A stretch of 64,000 nucleotides of DNA from Drosophila pseudoobscura (GCF_009870125.1 NC_046680.1:13225501-13289500), one strand, 5' to 3'. Shown: positions 31,483 to 46,286, counted from the first letter of the stretch. The notes: generated from the sequence alone by a model not told the origin. Program-made: numbers and translations.

Positions 31483-32138
31483 CTGCTAAGGAGTGTAAAT
31501 ATTTTTGGAATGATATTTACAATTGGAGAATTTCTTAATTGCTTTACCAGAAATATTCGATAATACAGGAAATCTCAGTTCTTTCAAGTGGATGGAATAC
31601 TCTTAAGCGGGGATTGGATAATGGCATCTTATGATGTTTCATTAGATATTCGTATGACGAATAGGTTTATCTTTCATTGAAATACCGTCTGTTCTTGTAT
31701 TAATTGCATTCTTATGTTTTATCAGTAAATTCTTATGACTATTATCTGGAGTTTAGAAATGGTAGAAACGTCAGCTTTTGGCGTGTTCTGTCTATGATAA
31801 TAGTCATAGATTACTCTGACAGATTACTCTCATATAGATCTCAGTTATTCAAGAGTCATAATTTGATATAAGACCTTAGTTTGTTTCTCTGCTGCCGCAG
31901 CTGACGGAAATTGACTCATGGCTTTGGCTCTGTGACTCTGTGGCTGTTTCTGGGGCTCTGGGCGAATTATGCTCCAGGTGTGCATGGCATGACACGGCTG
32001 CCGAAACAACAAATTTATTAGAAATTTGTTGCACACACACACACACACTGCGACAGCCACTGTGGCACATTTATGCAAACAAATAAACTAATTTCATGAC
32101 GCACACGCGCGCCTGCGCAGTTGTCAGCGCAAAAGTCT

Positions 32139-32165
32139 TGTGTGTGTGTGTGTGTGTGTGTGTGT
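32139..32165. repeat. (TG)n microsatellite
   Basis: Uninterrupted TG dinucleotides. Confidence 0.95.
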
Positions 32166-32443
32166 CTGTATCTGTGTGCTACTTACAATTGTAACTAAAA
32201 AAAAAAAACTATATAAGATTTTTCTTTGTCAGGCATTTGGCTTTGTCTAGTACGGGCCTGGCCTACACCCAAAAAAAATATATAGAAAGAGAGGGGGGAG
32301 AGAGAGAGAGAGAGAAAAATCATGGGTTCATCGACTTCTCTACTCCTCATCGGCGACGACAAATTGCGCTTTGTGCTGCGACAATTGCCAGCCAGGCATC
32401 GAATGGGAAGTGTCTGCTCCGCTCTGCCCCCTACCCCTCCCTG

Positions 32444-32474
32444 CCCCCCCCCCCCCTCCCCCCCCCCTCCCCCC
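32444..32474. repeat. Poly-C tract with single T interruptions
   Basis: Runs of 13, 10 and 6 C separated by single T. Likely to be error-prone in sequencing. Confidence 0.9.
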
Positions 32475-33310
32475 TTCAACGTCTTTAGTGCTGTCTCAAC
32501 GACGCATGCGTAGGTCTAAACTTACTAAATTATTATTGTTGTATTTCATTAGTCAGCCCGCAAACCCCCAGACCGAAACCCAAACCCAAACCCAAAATCC
32601 AAAATCCAAGCCTCGCATACGAAATTGCGCAGCTGTGCATAGTTTTCAAATCAGAGTGAGACTCGCAATGGGGTGGGAGGACGGGGGGATAGAGGGGAGA
32701 CTGGGGAATGGAACTGAAACTTCGACTGAGACTTCGACTGAGACTTCGACTGTGGCTATGTGACAGTCATAGATATCGTCAAGTCAAATGGATTACCTTT
32801 ATCTTTGATTCACATAACCCCCCCGCGCCCCCCAAAACCAGCAAACACCAACCAAGGGAAACAATTGGAGCAGTCCACATTTGTATTTACGTGTATATAG
32901 TGGGAGATATGTACATTAGTTGGGCCATGTATTGTGCATACACTGTGAGAAAAACCACATACCCATCGCCCAGACTTCAATTCCCTGTAGATAGGTTTAA
33001 CCATGAAATATAATTCTTTTTAATTCGTAGAAAATATATATAAAATAAATATAAATGATATTTAAAACGAATATTTTTCAATTTCCACTCTCTGAGTGTA
33101 AACATAACAATTTCAGGGCCCTTTTTCTTTCGGTGTAGGTATGCACAAAGTACTAGCAGAGCTCTCCAACTTTCTTGAGCACAGCACAGCACACACCCTG
33201 AAAACATGGCTGGGCTGACAAGTTCATTACTCTACCACTATGCTCGAGTCTGCTACTCCGAGGCGACTCCTCCGCTCGACCCATCCACACAACAGTTGCC
33301 ACAAACTTTG

Positions 33311-33343
33311 CTGCTGCTGCTGCTGCTGCTGCTGCTTCTGCTG
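33311..33343. repeat. (CTG)n triplet run
   Basis: Eleven near-perfect CTG units. It gives a false poly-Leu frame. Confidence 0.9.
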
Positions 33344-34899
33344 CCAGCACCCAGTCGCCTTATATGGTGGCGATACCAATTGTTAGTGTCTTTATGCCAT
33401 TCGAAAGACCAAATTGGTTTGTCACTGCCTGCGTGCGAGTACGTTACATTGTCGAGCGATCATAAAAGTTCTTTGTGGTCTGGAATGGCCGATGGCCAGC
33501 GACATTTGCATACCTTAGGCATAGCATCTTGTCTATGGGTTCGATGGGTCTTTTATATATAGTATATATTGGGAATATGCCACTGGTCCCATAACTTAAT
33601 TACAAGTTTTTACGGCTCGACTGTCAAACCCAGTCCTTGCCCAACTTTTGTCTTATATTTTCTATCATCATTCTGGGCTGAAACGATAGACAATTCCAAT
33701 TGAAAGTCAACAGCCAGCCAAATTGTGGATTTCAATTGAAAAGTTTCACGGCGTAGTGGGAGGGGTGGGGAGATTCTGCTTGATGTGGGTTCATGATGTT
33801 AACACTCAGAGCTGCTATCTCCACGAGTCTCTACCAGTCACACGTACGTACCTACATATGTGTCTGATTTGATGGCCATTATTACTTACAGTCTCCCCAG
33901 AACCAACCGCCAAACCAAACTCAAAAGCCAGACCAGAAAGAAAAGAAAAGAAAACAATTCTAAGCACCCGCGTTCGTTCACTCGTTTTGGGGCATACTTC
34001 TTTTTCGGTTTGGTTTTTCGGTTTAGTCATTTTCCAAAAATTCATTTGAATATTGAAATTTTTTAAGTATCCACACCACACATGGGTGTGTGTGTATGTG
34101 TGTGTGTGTGTGTATCTAATTTCTATTTGTATTGGGCTTTAATGCCTTCTGCCCCCTGCCACAGACACAGCCACCACACTCCCAGAGTGAGTGCCGCAGA
34201 CCAGACCCAGACCCCAAACACAAAAAACTTCTTTATAATCGCATCAAGTCATGATTGCGCTCCAACTTTGAATCAACGTTGTTGTTTTTTTTACCATTTA
34301 CCATTCCTTTTAAATGTGTGTTGTTGTTGTTGTTGTTGCTGTAGCACTTGAAGGCGTTCAAAAATAATTTCTGGTTCCATTTAAGTTGGTCTTAAAACGA
34401 AAACTGAAAACCGAAAACCGAACACCGAGCACCGAAACTCTTCAAGTAGACAACAGAAAAGAAAGCCCTTCCCCTCCCCCACTTTCCCACTTCCCCTGTA
34501 CTCTCCCTCTCCCTCTCCCTCTTGGATAAGTTTTTTCTTCTTTACTTTTTGGTATTTTTTTGGCATTAATTGTTCCATGAACCGAATCTAAGATTGATTG
34601 AACGGAGTTGAACGAACTGGTAGTTGGGGTTGGGTATGGCTCTCCGGATCTCTGGCATGGGTATGGGTATCTCTGGCTCAATGTAAATTATGGCACTGTG
34701 ATTACCATTAGAGGCAGAATGAGTCGAATCTTTGACTGCGAACGAGACCGAGGCACGAACCATTTAGAATGATTTGTGGATGATCATCGGATCTGCCAAA
34801 CAGAGCTGCCTGCAATATATCTACATACAATATACACTCGTATATCGGCAGCCAATAGCGCCAGAGGCCACGCCCCAAGCCCGGCAGCAAGTAGTAGCC

Positions 34900-34954
34900 G
34901 GACGGACAGACAGACGGACGGACGGACGGACGGAGGGACGGACGGACGGAGGGA
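34900..34954. repeat. GGAC/GGAG tetranucleotide array
   Basis: About 13 tetramers with a few substitutions. Confidence 0.9.
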
Positions 34955-37359
34955 CCGACGTCTTGTCATGTCGCAATGCGCAATAATAATTACAAATGAT
35001 CGGATGTCAATTTTTATGGCGATATTTACAGGCAGGCCAATCCAACACTCCAACACGGTGGGGGGGGAGAGGGTCGAGGGTAGAGGGGCGGGGGACAAAG
35101 TCTTTTTAAACAAATGAAATTTATTGTTAACGGTTAGTGACCCGAATTACACGTATCGCTTATTTATATCTATCTATAGAGCGAAACCCTAGCGCAAAGG
35201 CGATCGGTTCGAGTCTCCATCAACTGCGTGGTGCGTGTGTGTCTCGGTGTCTGTGGCTGTGGCTGTGGCTGTGGCATGTATCTTTAAGTAGCAACAGCAA
35301 CGACTGGGCTCTGAGCTCTGCCATCGAGTTTGGCCCCTTGAGCGTTTTAATTGCGCCAATGCCCGGGACGCCTACTACTACAACTACTGCGCGGAGATAA
35401 TGTATCTTTGTATCTGATCTTAATGTGCCCAGAACCCGATCCCAGGCCCGAGTCCAACAACAACACAGCAGCACCACATGAGAGCATTAATAAGTACTTG
35501 CTACAAAGCACCGAGATCTCCGAGAGATCTATCACTCCACGCTCGGAGCTGAACTGAAATGAAATGAAATAAACACGTTATTCATTCATATAGGAATTGA
35601 ATTGATGAGGCGGCCAGCATCTAATGCCAAGTATTTGCTGTGCGGGAGAAAGCTAATCAGCTGAAAGCAAACCAGAAATCAGATGCAAACAAATATTGGA
35701 AAAGGATCTAGATATATGTATGTAGATCTGGAGATCACAAAGATATGTGTCTTATGGTGGCCCAAAGCCATTTCTGTACAAAAACAAATGTTAATTCGCT
35801 TCGGGGGATACACATTTTGCATTTGGCATTTTGCAGCTATGCCCCGGCATTAATTCATTGCCCCCCCGCACGTCCAAACATGAATGTTATTCATTCCGAA
35901 TGAATGAAAAAGTGGCCACGCACATTACTTGCGACCGTTTGTGTGTGTGTCTGTGTGTGTGTCTGTGTATTTCTTGGATACAGCTGTAGCTCTCAGTCCC
36001 ATTCCTTGGACTCTTTGCTGGCGTTCTTTATGATTTTGCACGTACAACAATTCCGTTCCGACTTCTCCTGGGAAAGGAAATCAGAGCAGACCAAATGGCA
36101 GCTGCTTGGCTGGCAATGTAATCTGCTTACCCCCCGGTTCCCCGGTTCCCCGTATCCCCGTTCTCCGTTCCCCATCCCCTACACGACTGTCACAATTAAT
36201 ATCTCATAAATATTGCATTCAGCAAGCAAATGTATCTGTATCTGTATCTGTATCTGTTCGTGTGTCTGCCATTGTTGTATCTTTTGCATTGCAATCGCAA
36301 TTTAAATGTTTGTCTTCACTTATCAGCGGCGGCTAAGGCCAAAAGGAAGAAATTAATTTAATTGCGCATAGAGTACACCAAAAATTGTTTAATTATGCCA
36401 AACACACGGCGAACAGGCCCCAGCCAAAGGCGGCAACAGCTACAAAAATGTGTTAACTAATTCTTGGTAATTTAACCAAATGCTGATAAAAACGAAGCCT
36501 ACCAACAAAAGACAAAAACCAAAGCGAAAAGCAATCCAAATGGAACGCCAGGGGGAAAAACGCCCCCCCCCCCCCATTTGTGGCACTGCTCCAACGACGC
36601 CTTCTTTGTATAGTTTATAACTTTTTATTTTTCGTTGTGTTGTTGTTGCTGTTTTTTCTCTCTAATTTTCTACGTAATTTGTTTCGGCAAAAGAGCGGGT
36701 GTGGTGTGCTCTTTGCTTAGCGATGGGTGCGTGAAGGTGTAACCCACTTAAAATTAGAGATAAAGCCACAATAACTAAGAAAATTGTCTCATTTATTATG
36801 TTTATAACTTTCATAAATATTGGATTTCGCCATTCTTAAGACGGAGTAGCTTCAAACCATCAATGGGTACAGCCCAGACGAAAAAATCTAGAAAGATCAA
36901 CAGCTGGAAACAAATCTATCGATCAAAATACTGAAAGACAGTGCTTTTCTCTATAGGAATTGACTTGAAGATCTCTTAAACCTTCTCCCTTCTGTATTGC
37001 CACTGTTCTATCCTCACGATTCCCAGTCAAATATATTTGTGCAAGATTCAAGCATTCATTAAGCACACATGTACTTATGTATATGCGTGCTACCCGAAGT
37101 ACCAATGATTTGTTCAACAAATTTACTTAGGCATTTACCCTCCCCGCCCCTTTCGAAGACCTAAGACCCTCCGCCCGATTGATAGTCAAACAAATACGCA
37201 GACGTCCTATGGGTTAGATTGGGTGCAGCAGTCATGACTCGGTATCGGTATCCGAAAAAGGGAAACGTTATACACTAATTACCTTTTGGGGCGATTCGAC
37301 TGCCTTATCGGAACTAAATAAATATTAAATCGTAATTAAAGTCATGGGAATGGCCCAAG

Positions 37360-37363
<4 letters not shown>

Positions 37364-37395
<32 letters not shown>
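37364..37395. repeat. (TG)n microsatellite
   Basis: Sixteen TG units. Confidence 0.95.
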
Positions 37396-37397
<2 letters not shown>

Positions 37398-40300
37398 TGT
37401 GTCAACAACAAAATATTAATACTACACATAATTTAAAGCTCTTTTGTTTATCGATGTCACACCACCGTCGAGTATTTGTGTATCTGTGTAATTGATAAAT
37501 AAGTCGAGAGACTTTGCCTAGCATTAGGTCAACGGAAATTTAATTGCTAATTGCATCGTTTAGGGGGCTTACAAAGTGTCCCAAGCCACTATCAGCTATC
37601 ACCAGACAGAAGTTTGACTAAACTAATCATCACATTTGATAGATAACCTTAATTAAGCTGTCGCTACAAATCGAATTCTTTGCATTTCCTTCCCAGTGAC
37701 AATGTGCCCCAAAAGGCGGACAGCAAAAAAAAAAACCCCCCTCCCCCCCCCCCACACAGAAAACCACAGAAAATATGTGGAGGGTAACCACAACAGAAAC
37801 ACACAGAAAATTTGTTTGTCTTGCACACCTGGACGCAGTTGGGTAGGTACGAACGCGAGTATCTAGATACTAGAATCTAGTCCCCACGGCAACCAGCCAA
37901 AATGCATTGGTATCAAAAAAACTGGAGCTGGAGCTGGCACTGGCACTGGCACTGGGAGTCGATGTTTGGGGTCCAGTCTGCATCTGCATCTGCGCCAGGG
38001 CTGCTGCCCTCCACCCCTCCATATCCCCTCCTATATCTCTCAATTATAAAGCGCAAGTGTGACGCATGATTCATACCTATATATACTATACCATATATCC
38101 CATATAACCCACTCGTACATATAGCCATTTATTTGCTTACTGATTGCCGTTTGCTTTTGTCGCTGGTCGCTGGTCGCCGGTCGCCGTTGCTCCATTTGTT
38201 CGCAAAAGTCATGCGCTTTAAATTTTAATAAATTAATTTTTTGCCTTTTGCTTTAGTCAACAACTACCACTACTATAGCGCATATATAGATAGATTTGTA
38301 CAGATGAGAGATACAGATACTATAGACATATATTGTGCCCATTTGATATGCACATTCTTTAGGTTTACAATATTCCAAATTGCAAACACATCAATGATAA
38401 TTTCCCTGATATTTGAATGTGATCTTGGGCTTCTATATGGGCTGTAGGCTTTAGGATATAGGAAGCCTTAAATCTCTCAAGTTTCTTAGATTCTTTTCAT
38501 ATTCAAATCCTCCCTCCAAACTGACAATTCAATTGGCAGATACTCTTCCATTCGAATACACTCAGACTTGCAGTTCGAATGTTGAATAGTTGTGGCCGTA
38601 ATCGAATACCCAAATCAGCTGTCAGAGCAACAAAATCTGTGTTGTGTCCCGGGGTGTGTTTTTATAATCGTAGTATGAGGTTTTTTCCGCTTAAAATCAA
38701 TGCCAAAGGAGGAGAATATATTTTGAAATTCAGCATAAAAAATGCTGACGACATTTTTAATCCTAAAATTGAGACTAAAATCAGTCAGAGAGAGAGAGAG
38801 AGGGAGAGAGGAATCTCAAGGTGGGGGCGACGCCATAAACCCACGATTTGGGATGCGCGCATACCTGCAGAGGGGAAAGGGGACCGGGGACCGGGGACAG
38901 GGGACAGAGGACGGTGCGATGGGCGATGTTCGTGCGATCGCATCGAAGGCACATATTAAAAGATATATGTATATACGATACCAATCCCCTTTTCTCTACT
39001 CCGCATCACCCTCACTGCCACCCTCACACTCTTTATTTTTGTTGCTGTTGAACTCTAACTGAAATTGTAGAATCAAGATTAGGTTTTAATAATTCAAAGT
39101 GAGTCGTCCCGTCTCTCACACACTCATACATTGTGCCTGTCTCTGTCTCTGTCGCTGTCTCTATCGAGGGTACGGTACTACCAAAACGAGACATTTGAGG
39201 GATTAGCAGACGAAGCGAGTAACGAGTCGAATGAGCGAGTGTCTCTGTGTGTGAGTCAAAGTGTATCTCGATTTACTTTCAAGAAAAAACGGAAATCATG
39301 TTACTTTTGGTCTCTTTTTTTTCTCCTCTTTATTGTTTCTTTGACAAATTCGAAAGAAATTAAACAAGCTGAACTATTAGTGGCACAGGGGGGTGAGAGG
39401 GGTACAGGGCGTACGTGTGTGTGAGACGAAAGGAAGTGGAAGCCAGCGCAATGCTCAAGCGATTTGGGCTCCAGCTCCATAGAGCTATTAAAATACAGAA
39501 CACACCCAAAAAAAAAAATATTTTAACGACACAAAAAAAAAAACAATCAAAACGAACAAAAAGAAGCAGGGGAAAAGAAAGAGAGAGAGAGAGAAAGAGC
39601 GAGGAGGAGGGACAACGACGACCGACTCCCGACTCCCGATGTTGAGGATGATGATGACAAAAGGCAGATCGGGGTGACAGCGCGATTTATGCTGAAATGG
39701 TACGCGTTGATGCATAAGTTATGAGCAGCAGTATCTCACAGATACAAGAGAAATGCTGCCAGATACTCGGAGGCAATTGGCAGCTCAATGATTGGAATGG
39801 TGGTACACAAGATCTATCTCGAAGATACAAAAAAGCTAAGTCCAGACCTGGAATTCTTAAAGTTACCAATCCGTAAGGGGTGCTCTTTTAAGGACAATTT
39901 CTTGCAGATACTTTCAGATCTCTCAGATACAAAGTAAGCCAAAGCTTGTTCAAAGGAAACTCTGAAAAGCTGTTCGATACAAAAAAAAACAAAAAATGCA
40001 TGTGCTAGAAGAATTAGCTTTAAAGGACAAATGGTATTGTATGGCCTTCGGGTTGGATTTGGAGTTGCCGTTTGAGTTCTCAAGAGTCCATATCACACAG
40101 CTGTCATTATTCCAATAACTGGTTATACATACAGACAACGGCCACACGGCTATGCCACATGGAAGAAACGATAGCAATGCGCAGTTGTTGAATTTTACAA
40201 AAGGAACCAGGGAATAAACTCGCACTCGCACTCACAAACACAAACACAAACACAGATACAGATACAGATACAGAGACATACGGCAAAGTGTGTGAGACGG

Positions 40301-43300
40301 GAGAGGAGGGACGACTCTCACTATAAAATGTTAATCCTATTTTATTAAGTGCACGCCATGCGAAATGCTGAATAAACCCAACAACCACACAACCGACAAT
40401 GAAGATCATTATGACGACGACGACGACGACGTCGAAGTCGCTGTCGACGCTGGCGAGGATGATGCAACCAACAACCAAACACCACAACAACAACAACCCC
40501 TTTTTCTGGGCATGGGTTGGTCTTTTTTTTTTTTTTGCTGAATGGATCTGCCCCTGAACACAATCCAAACCCCTAACCATATTCCATACGAATACTTATC
40601 AAATTTTGCTAATCTAGGTTTAAGGAAAGAATTCCTATTAATTTTGAAAAGCAAACCAGCCAGCCAGTCGGTAAAGTAGGCCAAGACCAAATTCCTGGCA
40701 TATGCGAATGGCTTTTCGGTTGGATCCGAATGGATTTGGGGTTGAAATTTGCGTCAAGTGATTATCTTTAAGATTCGATTTTAGTTCCTTAAACCAGCTC
40801 AAATTTACTCAAGGAGAGAGAGAGAGAGATCATCTCTCCTGTCGCCTTAGAAAGATATATATGATTAAATGATTCTAGTTGAGTGAAAACACTCTGAGAT
40901 TTGCCCGAAGAGAATTCATCTCTTCTCCTCCCTATCGCTGGCGACGACAACTTTTGGGTTGGGGGCGTCATCCCAGAGAGCTACCTGCGAAGATGATGAT
41001 TTATCTCGTGTGTCTTGGGCGATCACATGATCGCATTATTCATGAACAAAAGGAAGCAACATTTCAAGGCAATCCAGCAGCTCGCATCACGTATCGAGTT
41101 CTTGAAACTCTCTTGAAATAAGCTGAAAATGCGTTTCCATTTCACGATTACGACGATTATTGTGACTAATTGCGTTTGATTGTCAATTGGTTTGCATGCT
41201 GCAGGCAAATAAATTAACGGCCTGCCCCTTGGGCCACGGCACCCGCATTTTGGGCATATGGAAAATGCTCCTAATACTTATAGGCACAATCGTTTGGAAA
41301 ATGCAAGAACAGAGCCGACATTACACCCTGAAAATTGGCCAGAAAAAGAGGGCGATTCGGTTGGGTTTTGGGGGGGGGGGGTTGGGAGAGCGGGTTAAGC
41401 GGCGCAACCAATTGTCATGAGGGTTGGGTGGGGGGTGGTGCGACAGGGGGACCTGTGGGTACCATCATAAGTATTTATTTACAAGTCGATTGCTATTAAT
41501 TCGTTACTTAATTGCTGCTCTTATCGCCTTAGTTGGAACGGGGGAATGCCTGTTGCCGGCTTGTGCCTTGTATTTCATAGTCGCCCATTGAAAATAATTA
41601 AAATTAATTAAGACATTCGACTTTGTTCGTGCATATGTACATCTGTGCATGGCCTGTATCTGTGCCGATGGGCGAGAGTGAGAGAGAGAGTATCTTCTAT
41701 AAATTTAAATCGTCTTTAATTGAACGACTTTCGGGTGACGCTGCCACAAAGACAGAGACTGGATATATCTACAATATATGTACTTGTATGGCCTGGCTTC
41801 CATCCCCATCCCCCTCCCCCTCCCCCTAACCCTCTTGCGATGTGGCAACAACTAAGCTCCGTGGCCGACTGATTTGTCCAAAAAATTCTCGTCAAGCGGC
41901 AAATATCAAAAATATGAAACACGTGCATTGATTGATTGTCAGTCAGTCAGCCCCCCCACCCCAGGCCCGACTGAAGGGGAGGGGATTAAGACTCGAAAGA
42001 CTCTCTCTGGAACACACACGCACACATCCTCGATGAGTGCGCGCCCTGCGTGAGTGTGTGTGTGTGTTCTGGCGATGGCCGCGTGTGGGCCCCTGGCCAG
42101 ACAAAGGATGAATGGCTTTCAATGTACTTTAAGTCTCTTACAATAAGTTGTTCATTTAACCAGCAAAATTCAATCAAATTCAATCAGAGTGTTGATGCGA
42201 TAAACAACCGCGAGGATATCAGGGAACATTCGGAACATTTTCGATTCGAATTTCCAGTTATTCTGGGAATAAATAAAAAAATCGCTCATTAGTTTGCACA
42301 TGCGTGACTCACGCTGTCATCTCTAGGGTTCGCGTCAAGGATGCCAATAGATGAAAGACGTGCCACATACGGTGGTGACTCAACCTGAACCGGCTGTGGC
42401 TGATGCCCGGCTTGAAGGAAACACTGACTGGCTGACTGACTGACTGACTGATGGACAGATGGACAAGCATTGTTTGTGGCGGCCACACTTTTCCTAGCAC
42501 TTGCATTAATTTTCCCCCAAAGGGGGGAGTGGGGGAAACTATGCGAGTTTTGAGTGATGGAACGAATTTGCATTCGACATCATCTGGAGATGCAAGGGCG
42601 TGGCAGGGGAGGAGGGGGAGGGGGACAACAAATCTCAATAATACTCTCGTATTCGTACTCGTTTTGTCTTTCATCATGGAGGCACTTTAAGGGAGAGAGA
42701 GACCCCTCCCCCTGCTCCTGATATCAAGTGTCAATAAATAAACTAATTGTTGATTTCATTTGAAGCTTCTTAAATATTTATAAGCATTGGAATCGATAAA
42801 TAATCCAACTTATTTTCAACACCAAATGCGTTTCGACTGATTTTGGAGGATCGGAAAGGCGGGTGGCTGCTGAGGCGGAGTGAGTACATGGAAATGGGCA
42901 TGGCTGAGAGACCTTTCAATTTGAATTCCAAATCGTAATTTTTATGGCACTCTGAAATTAAGTAGTCAACCGCACGACACACACATGGAAACAGATCAAA
43001 TCCCCTTCCAGATGGTACAAATTAAAGATACATATAGTGGGGGGTGGGGCAAGGGAGAGATGAGTACCCAACACACAAACATATATCTATCGGAACATTA
43101 AAAATAAATTCAAATAATTGCCATTTCAATGGACAGCCACCAAAGGGTGGGAGGGGGAAATCTCTAAGAGCGCTCATGTGGGTTGAATATTTTCACAAGT
43201 TTATGGGAAGGAAGGGCCCCCCCCTCTGCCGCAGCCCCTGCCCCTGTCAGGATTAAACCAATTGAATGTCAAGTTCCATCGATGGAACTACAAATGGCTA

Positions 43301-43642
43301 AAGGTTCGACCCTGTTGATGGCAGAGTTTCGATTCGAACTTGAGCAGCTATGCAGCAAATACTTTAACAGAGGAATCATCCATTGCAACCTCAAGCAGAT
43401 CTCTCCAATCAGCTGTTGCACATCCCACAATATATACGGTATTCCCTGTCTCTGTTTCCAGACATTCATTATATTTGGAATCGCTTTAATTTGGCAATTT
43501 CCTCGAGAAACATGCCTGAAATATGTAAGCAAGTAATTTCGTATCGGCAATGCTCATTACAGACACTTTTTGGCCATTTATGATTGTTCTCCTCCAATAT
43601 AATAATAATGTATTCCACGATTATCGGCTATGAATCGACTGA

Positions 43643-43644
<2 letters not shown>

Positions 43645-43683
<39 letters not shown>
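43645..43683. repeat. (TG)n microsatellite
   Basis: About 19 TG units, the longest dinucleotide run in the window. Confidence 0.95.
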
Positions 43684-43685
<2 letters not shown>

Positions 43686-46283
43686 TGTGGGTCGATTAAT
43701 AAAGCAAATGTGGCCAGTCCCCCCTTCGAACATTTTGAGTGGAAACATATCGCTCACAGATTCTCGCTTTGGGTTTTTTCAATGGAAAACGAAAAAACCA
43801 AAAGAAAATTTCCGAAAGAACAGTTGCAAGAACGGGCGTGTGCCCCCCGAATGGGGAGTAGTCGGAACGGGGAGGAGGTCGGGGGAAGTGGATATATATT
43901 GGGAGCGTGGTGGGGTGGGGGGGAATATGATTTGTGTAAAAGTTTCGACGCTCGGTTCGGGCCATGATTAAGCACTTGGAAGTGTAATTCATGTGTCCAT
44001 GTGTGTGCGCGCGAGTGTGTGCTTAAAATAGCTGCAATGGAAGAGCGCACACACTCGAAACTAAGACCATAACTAAAATCTATATGGATCTGGGCGATCT
44101 GTGCGATCTGTGCGATCCGTACGACCTGGCGACGGCAGCTGCCTCAGTAGCAGGAGCCACGAACGACTACGACTGCGACTGCGACGACGACTGCTTAAAG
44201 TCAATTTTTGAATAATTACGAATCGTTTTTCGCTTTCGTTGTTCTCTAATTATAACAACATCATCATCATAATCATAATCATAATCGCAATCATAATTTC
44301 ATATTTGGCTGGCTCTTCGCATTTTGGCGGCGTTCTTAATGTGCCAAAAATTTATTTGTATCCCGCTGAACATCCATCCACAAAACCTACACACTCAGAT
44401 ACTCGCATTCGTACTCGCGCACAAATGTATCTCACAGCACTAGCAGCAGCAGCAGCGGCAGCATTTTCTATATTTCTCGAAACCAAAAATGTTCTTCATT
44501 ATTTCTTTGGCCTGTCGGTATTTTGCATTTATGGCGATTAATAGGAAAATGAAATATAGAAAAATTTGCCAAAATGTGTGCGTGAAAAACTGTTGACAGT
44601 AGAGAGAAAAAGGTTGAAGGGTTTCTGCGAGGATGATATAAGACACCTTCTGAGGAATTCCAGGCAGAGCCACCGGGTTTACAAAGACCAACCCATCTGA
44701 TGGCACTAGAACTGTGTTCCGTTCTTTTTTGAACTCTGAGAAAGATTATTCTGAATTCGATCATAAATATATGTCATTGTTTTGCTGATCTTTTACAAAA
44801 CTCGAGGATATATATGTTTTCATTCGAAAAACTGCGTTTAAAGGATCATAATAGAGATCTCTTGGTTATTGATTGCTTATAAATGCCTTTGATTGTATCC
44901 GAAATTGATTTCTTACGGATATCAGCAGAGTTCTTATTTAAGAAGTAGTTTAAAAAACAAAAAAATATAAATACAAATTTGGTTCCATCTCCAGGGAGCA
45001 CTTAGGATTCCGATTGGGTTTGGGTTTGGGAGCACACACATCCGCCCGCCGATAGCGCCAGATCGCCAGTTCAAGTATCATAATATTTCGCATTCTTTGG
45101 GCTTTGGAGACGGAAATGCGACGTCATTCGAAGTATTCGTATTACTGGATGGTTATGGATTCTGTTCGAATCGCGAATCGAGAATCACAAATCGCAGTCG
45201 CCTTTTATGGTGGGGCATAGTCAAAACGCCGGAAATGATAGAAATTAGCGATCACAACGATAGTGAGCACAAATGAATATGCAGCCAAAGAGATTAAAGA
45301 TGAATTTATATGTACAATACGTCGTCGGCTCCATATAGATATGCATGCGAATCATTATCTGTATCTAAATCACCAAACGCCAGAGATACAAAGACCCAAG
45401 CGGGGGAAGGCACTTGCTTTGCGGCTAATGAGTAAGACTAAGGAGCGCCCAGACACACTTGAGAAACTTGGCTAATAAAATAGAAATTGGCCCGCTCTGG
45501 CTGATTCATATACGGTTATATATGGCGAAATGATGTACGGTGTAATTACCATTTTGCTGGCGTATGTGGGGTATATCCTGCGTTCGGAAATCTCTCCTTT
45601 TATCCTGGAGTAAGTCTCTGGGTTGTCTCTGATTTGTTTGTTAATCCCAAGAAAGTGTAAATTTGTGTGTTTTATTTGTTAATGTGGCACATATTCGAAT
45701 TGTTGCAACTAGCGTTTCTTTTTTTCGTATTTGTTTGTTTGTTGTATAAGCACTCGAAAATTGTTTATGTGTCGCGTGCCGAGAACTCTCTATATATCTG
45801 ACAGATATAGATATATTACGGATATTTTTTGCGATTTAGGAAGAACAAAATGCCGGATCGGAGAAACGTTCAGCGGGTGACACGGAGACACTGGATGTTT
45901 TGCCGCGTTCGCACTGCTGCACGTTTAGTCAATGACTAAGGGCGGGCAATTCAAAATTTTTTTAAATTCATCAGCGCTGCCGCCGTCAGCGTCGACAGCG
46001 GCAAACATACAACAAAAACCCAAAACTAATAAAATCAATTACAAACACACTCACACACAGACACAAACCCAGAGGCACCACCGAATGCCGACGAGAGCGT
46101 TCACACACACACACACGCATATAGAACGACGCGCAAGCCGATGAGAGCGCTCGGCATCGTTCGGCAACACATCGTTCAATGCACACCCGAAGTTCGGCTA
46201 TGAATTATGCGGCTGCTTCTGCTCGCTCTTTCGCTGTGCTTCTCTTTCGTTCGCTCTCCTTCTCTATTTGCGCGATTGAGCGT

Positions 46284-46286
<3 letters not shown>

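Larger units (their letters stand above)
28276..34100 (-). other. apt: apt intron 1, proximal block: noncoding
   Basis: No coding exon is supported. It contains (CA)n at 28826-28856 and 29643-29669, (TG)n at 30251-30274 and 32139-32165, (GA)n at 31452-31479, two 11-base minisatellites (29909 and 30550), a poly-C tract at 32444-32474, a CTG run at 33311-33343, and a pair of TTYCAATTGAAA palindromes at 33694 and 33730. Confidence 0.6.
34101..40300 (-). other. apt: apt intron 1, second block: noncoding
   Basis: No supported gene. It holds a GGAC/GGAG tetranucleotide array (34900-34954), a poly-C tract near 36563, (TG)n at 37364-37395, an A/C homopolymer boundary near 37727-37753, and GA-rich patches at 38788 and 39580. 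A B-box-like GGTTCGAGTC at 35206 has no matching tRNA body. Confidence 0.6.

Noticed and set aside
33206..33562. 118-codon frame with a poly-Leu run
   Set aside because: Created by the CTG triplet repeat; flanks show no coding character.
35140..35230. tRNA-like B box GGTTCGAGTC
   Set aside because: No A box at the right distance and no cloverleaf can be drawn.
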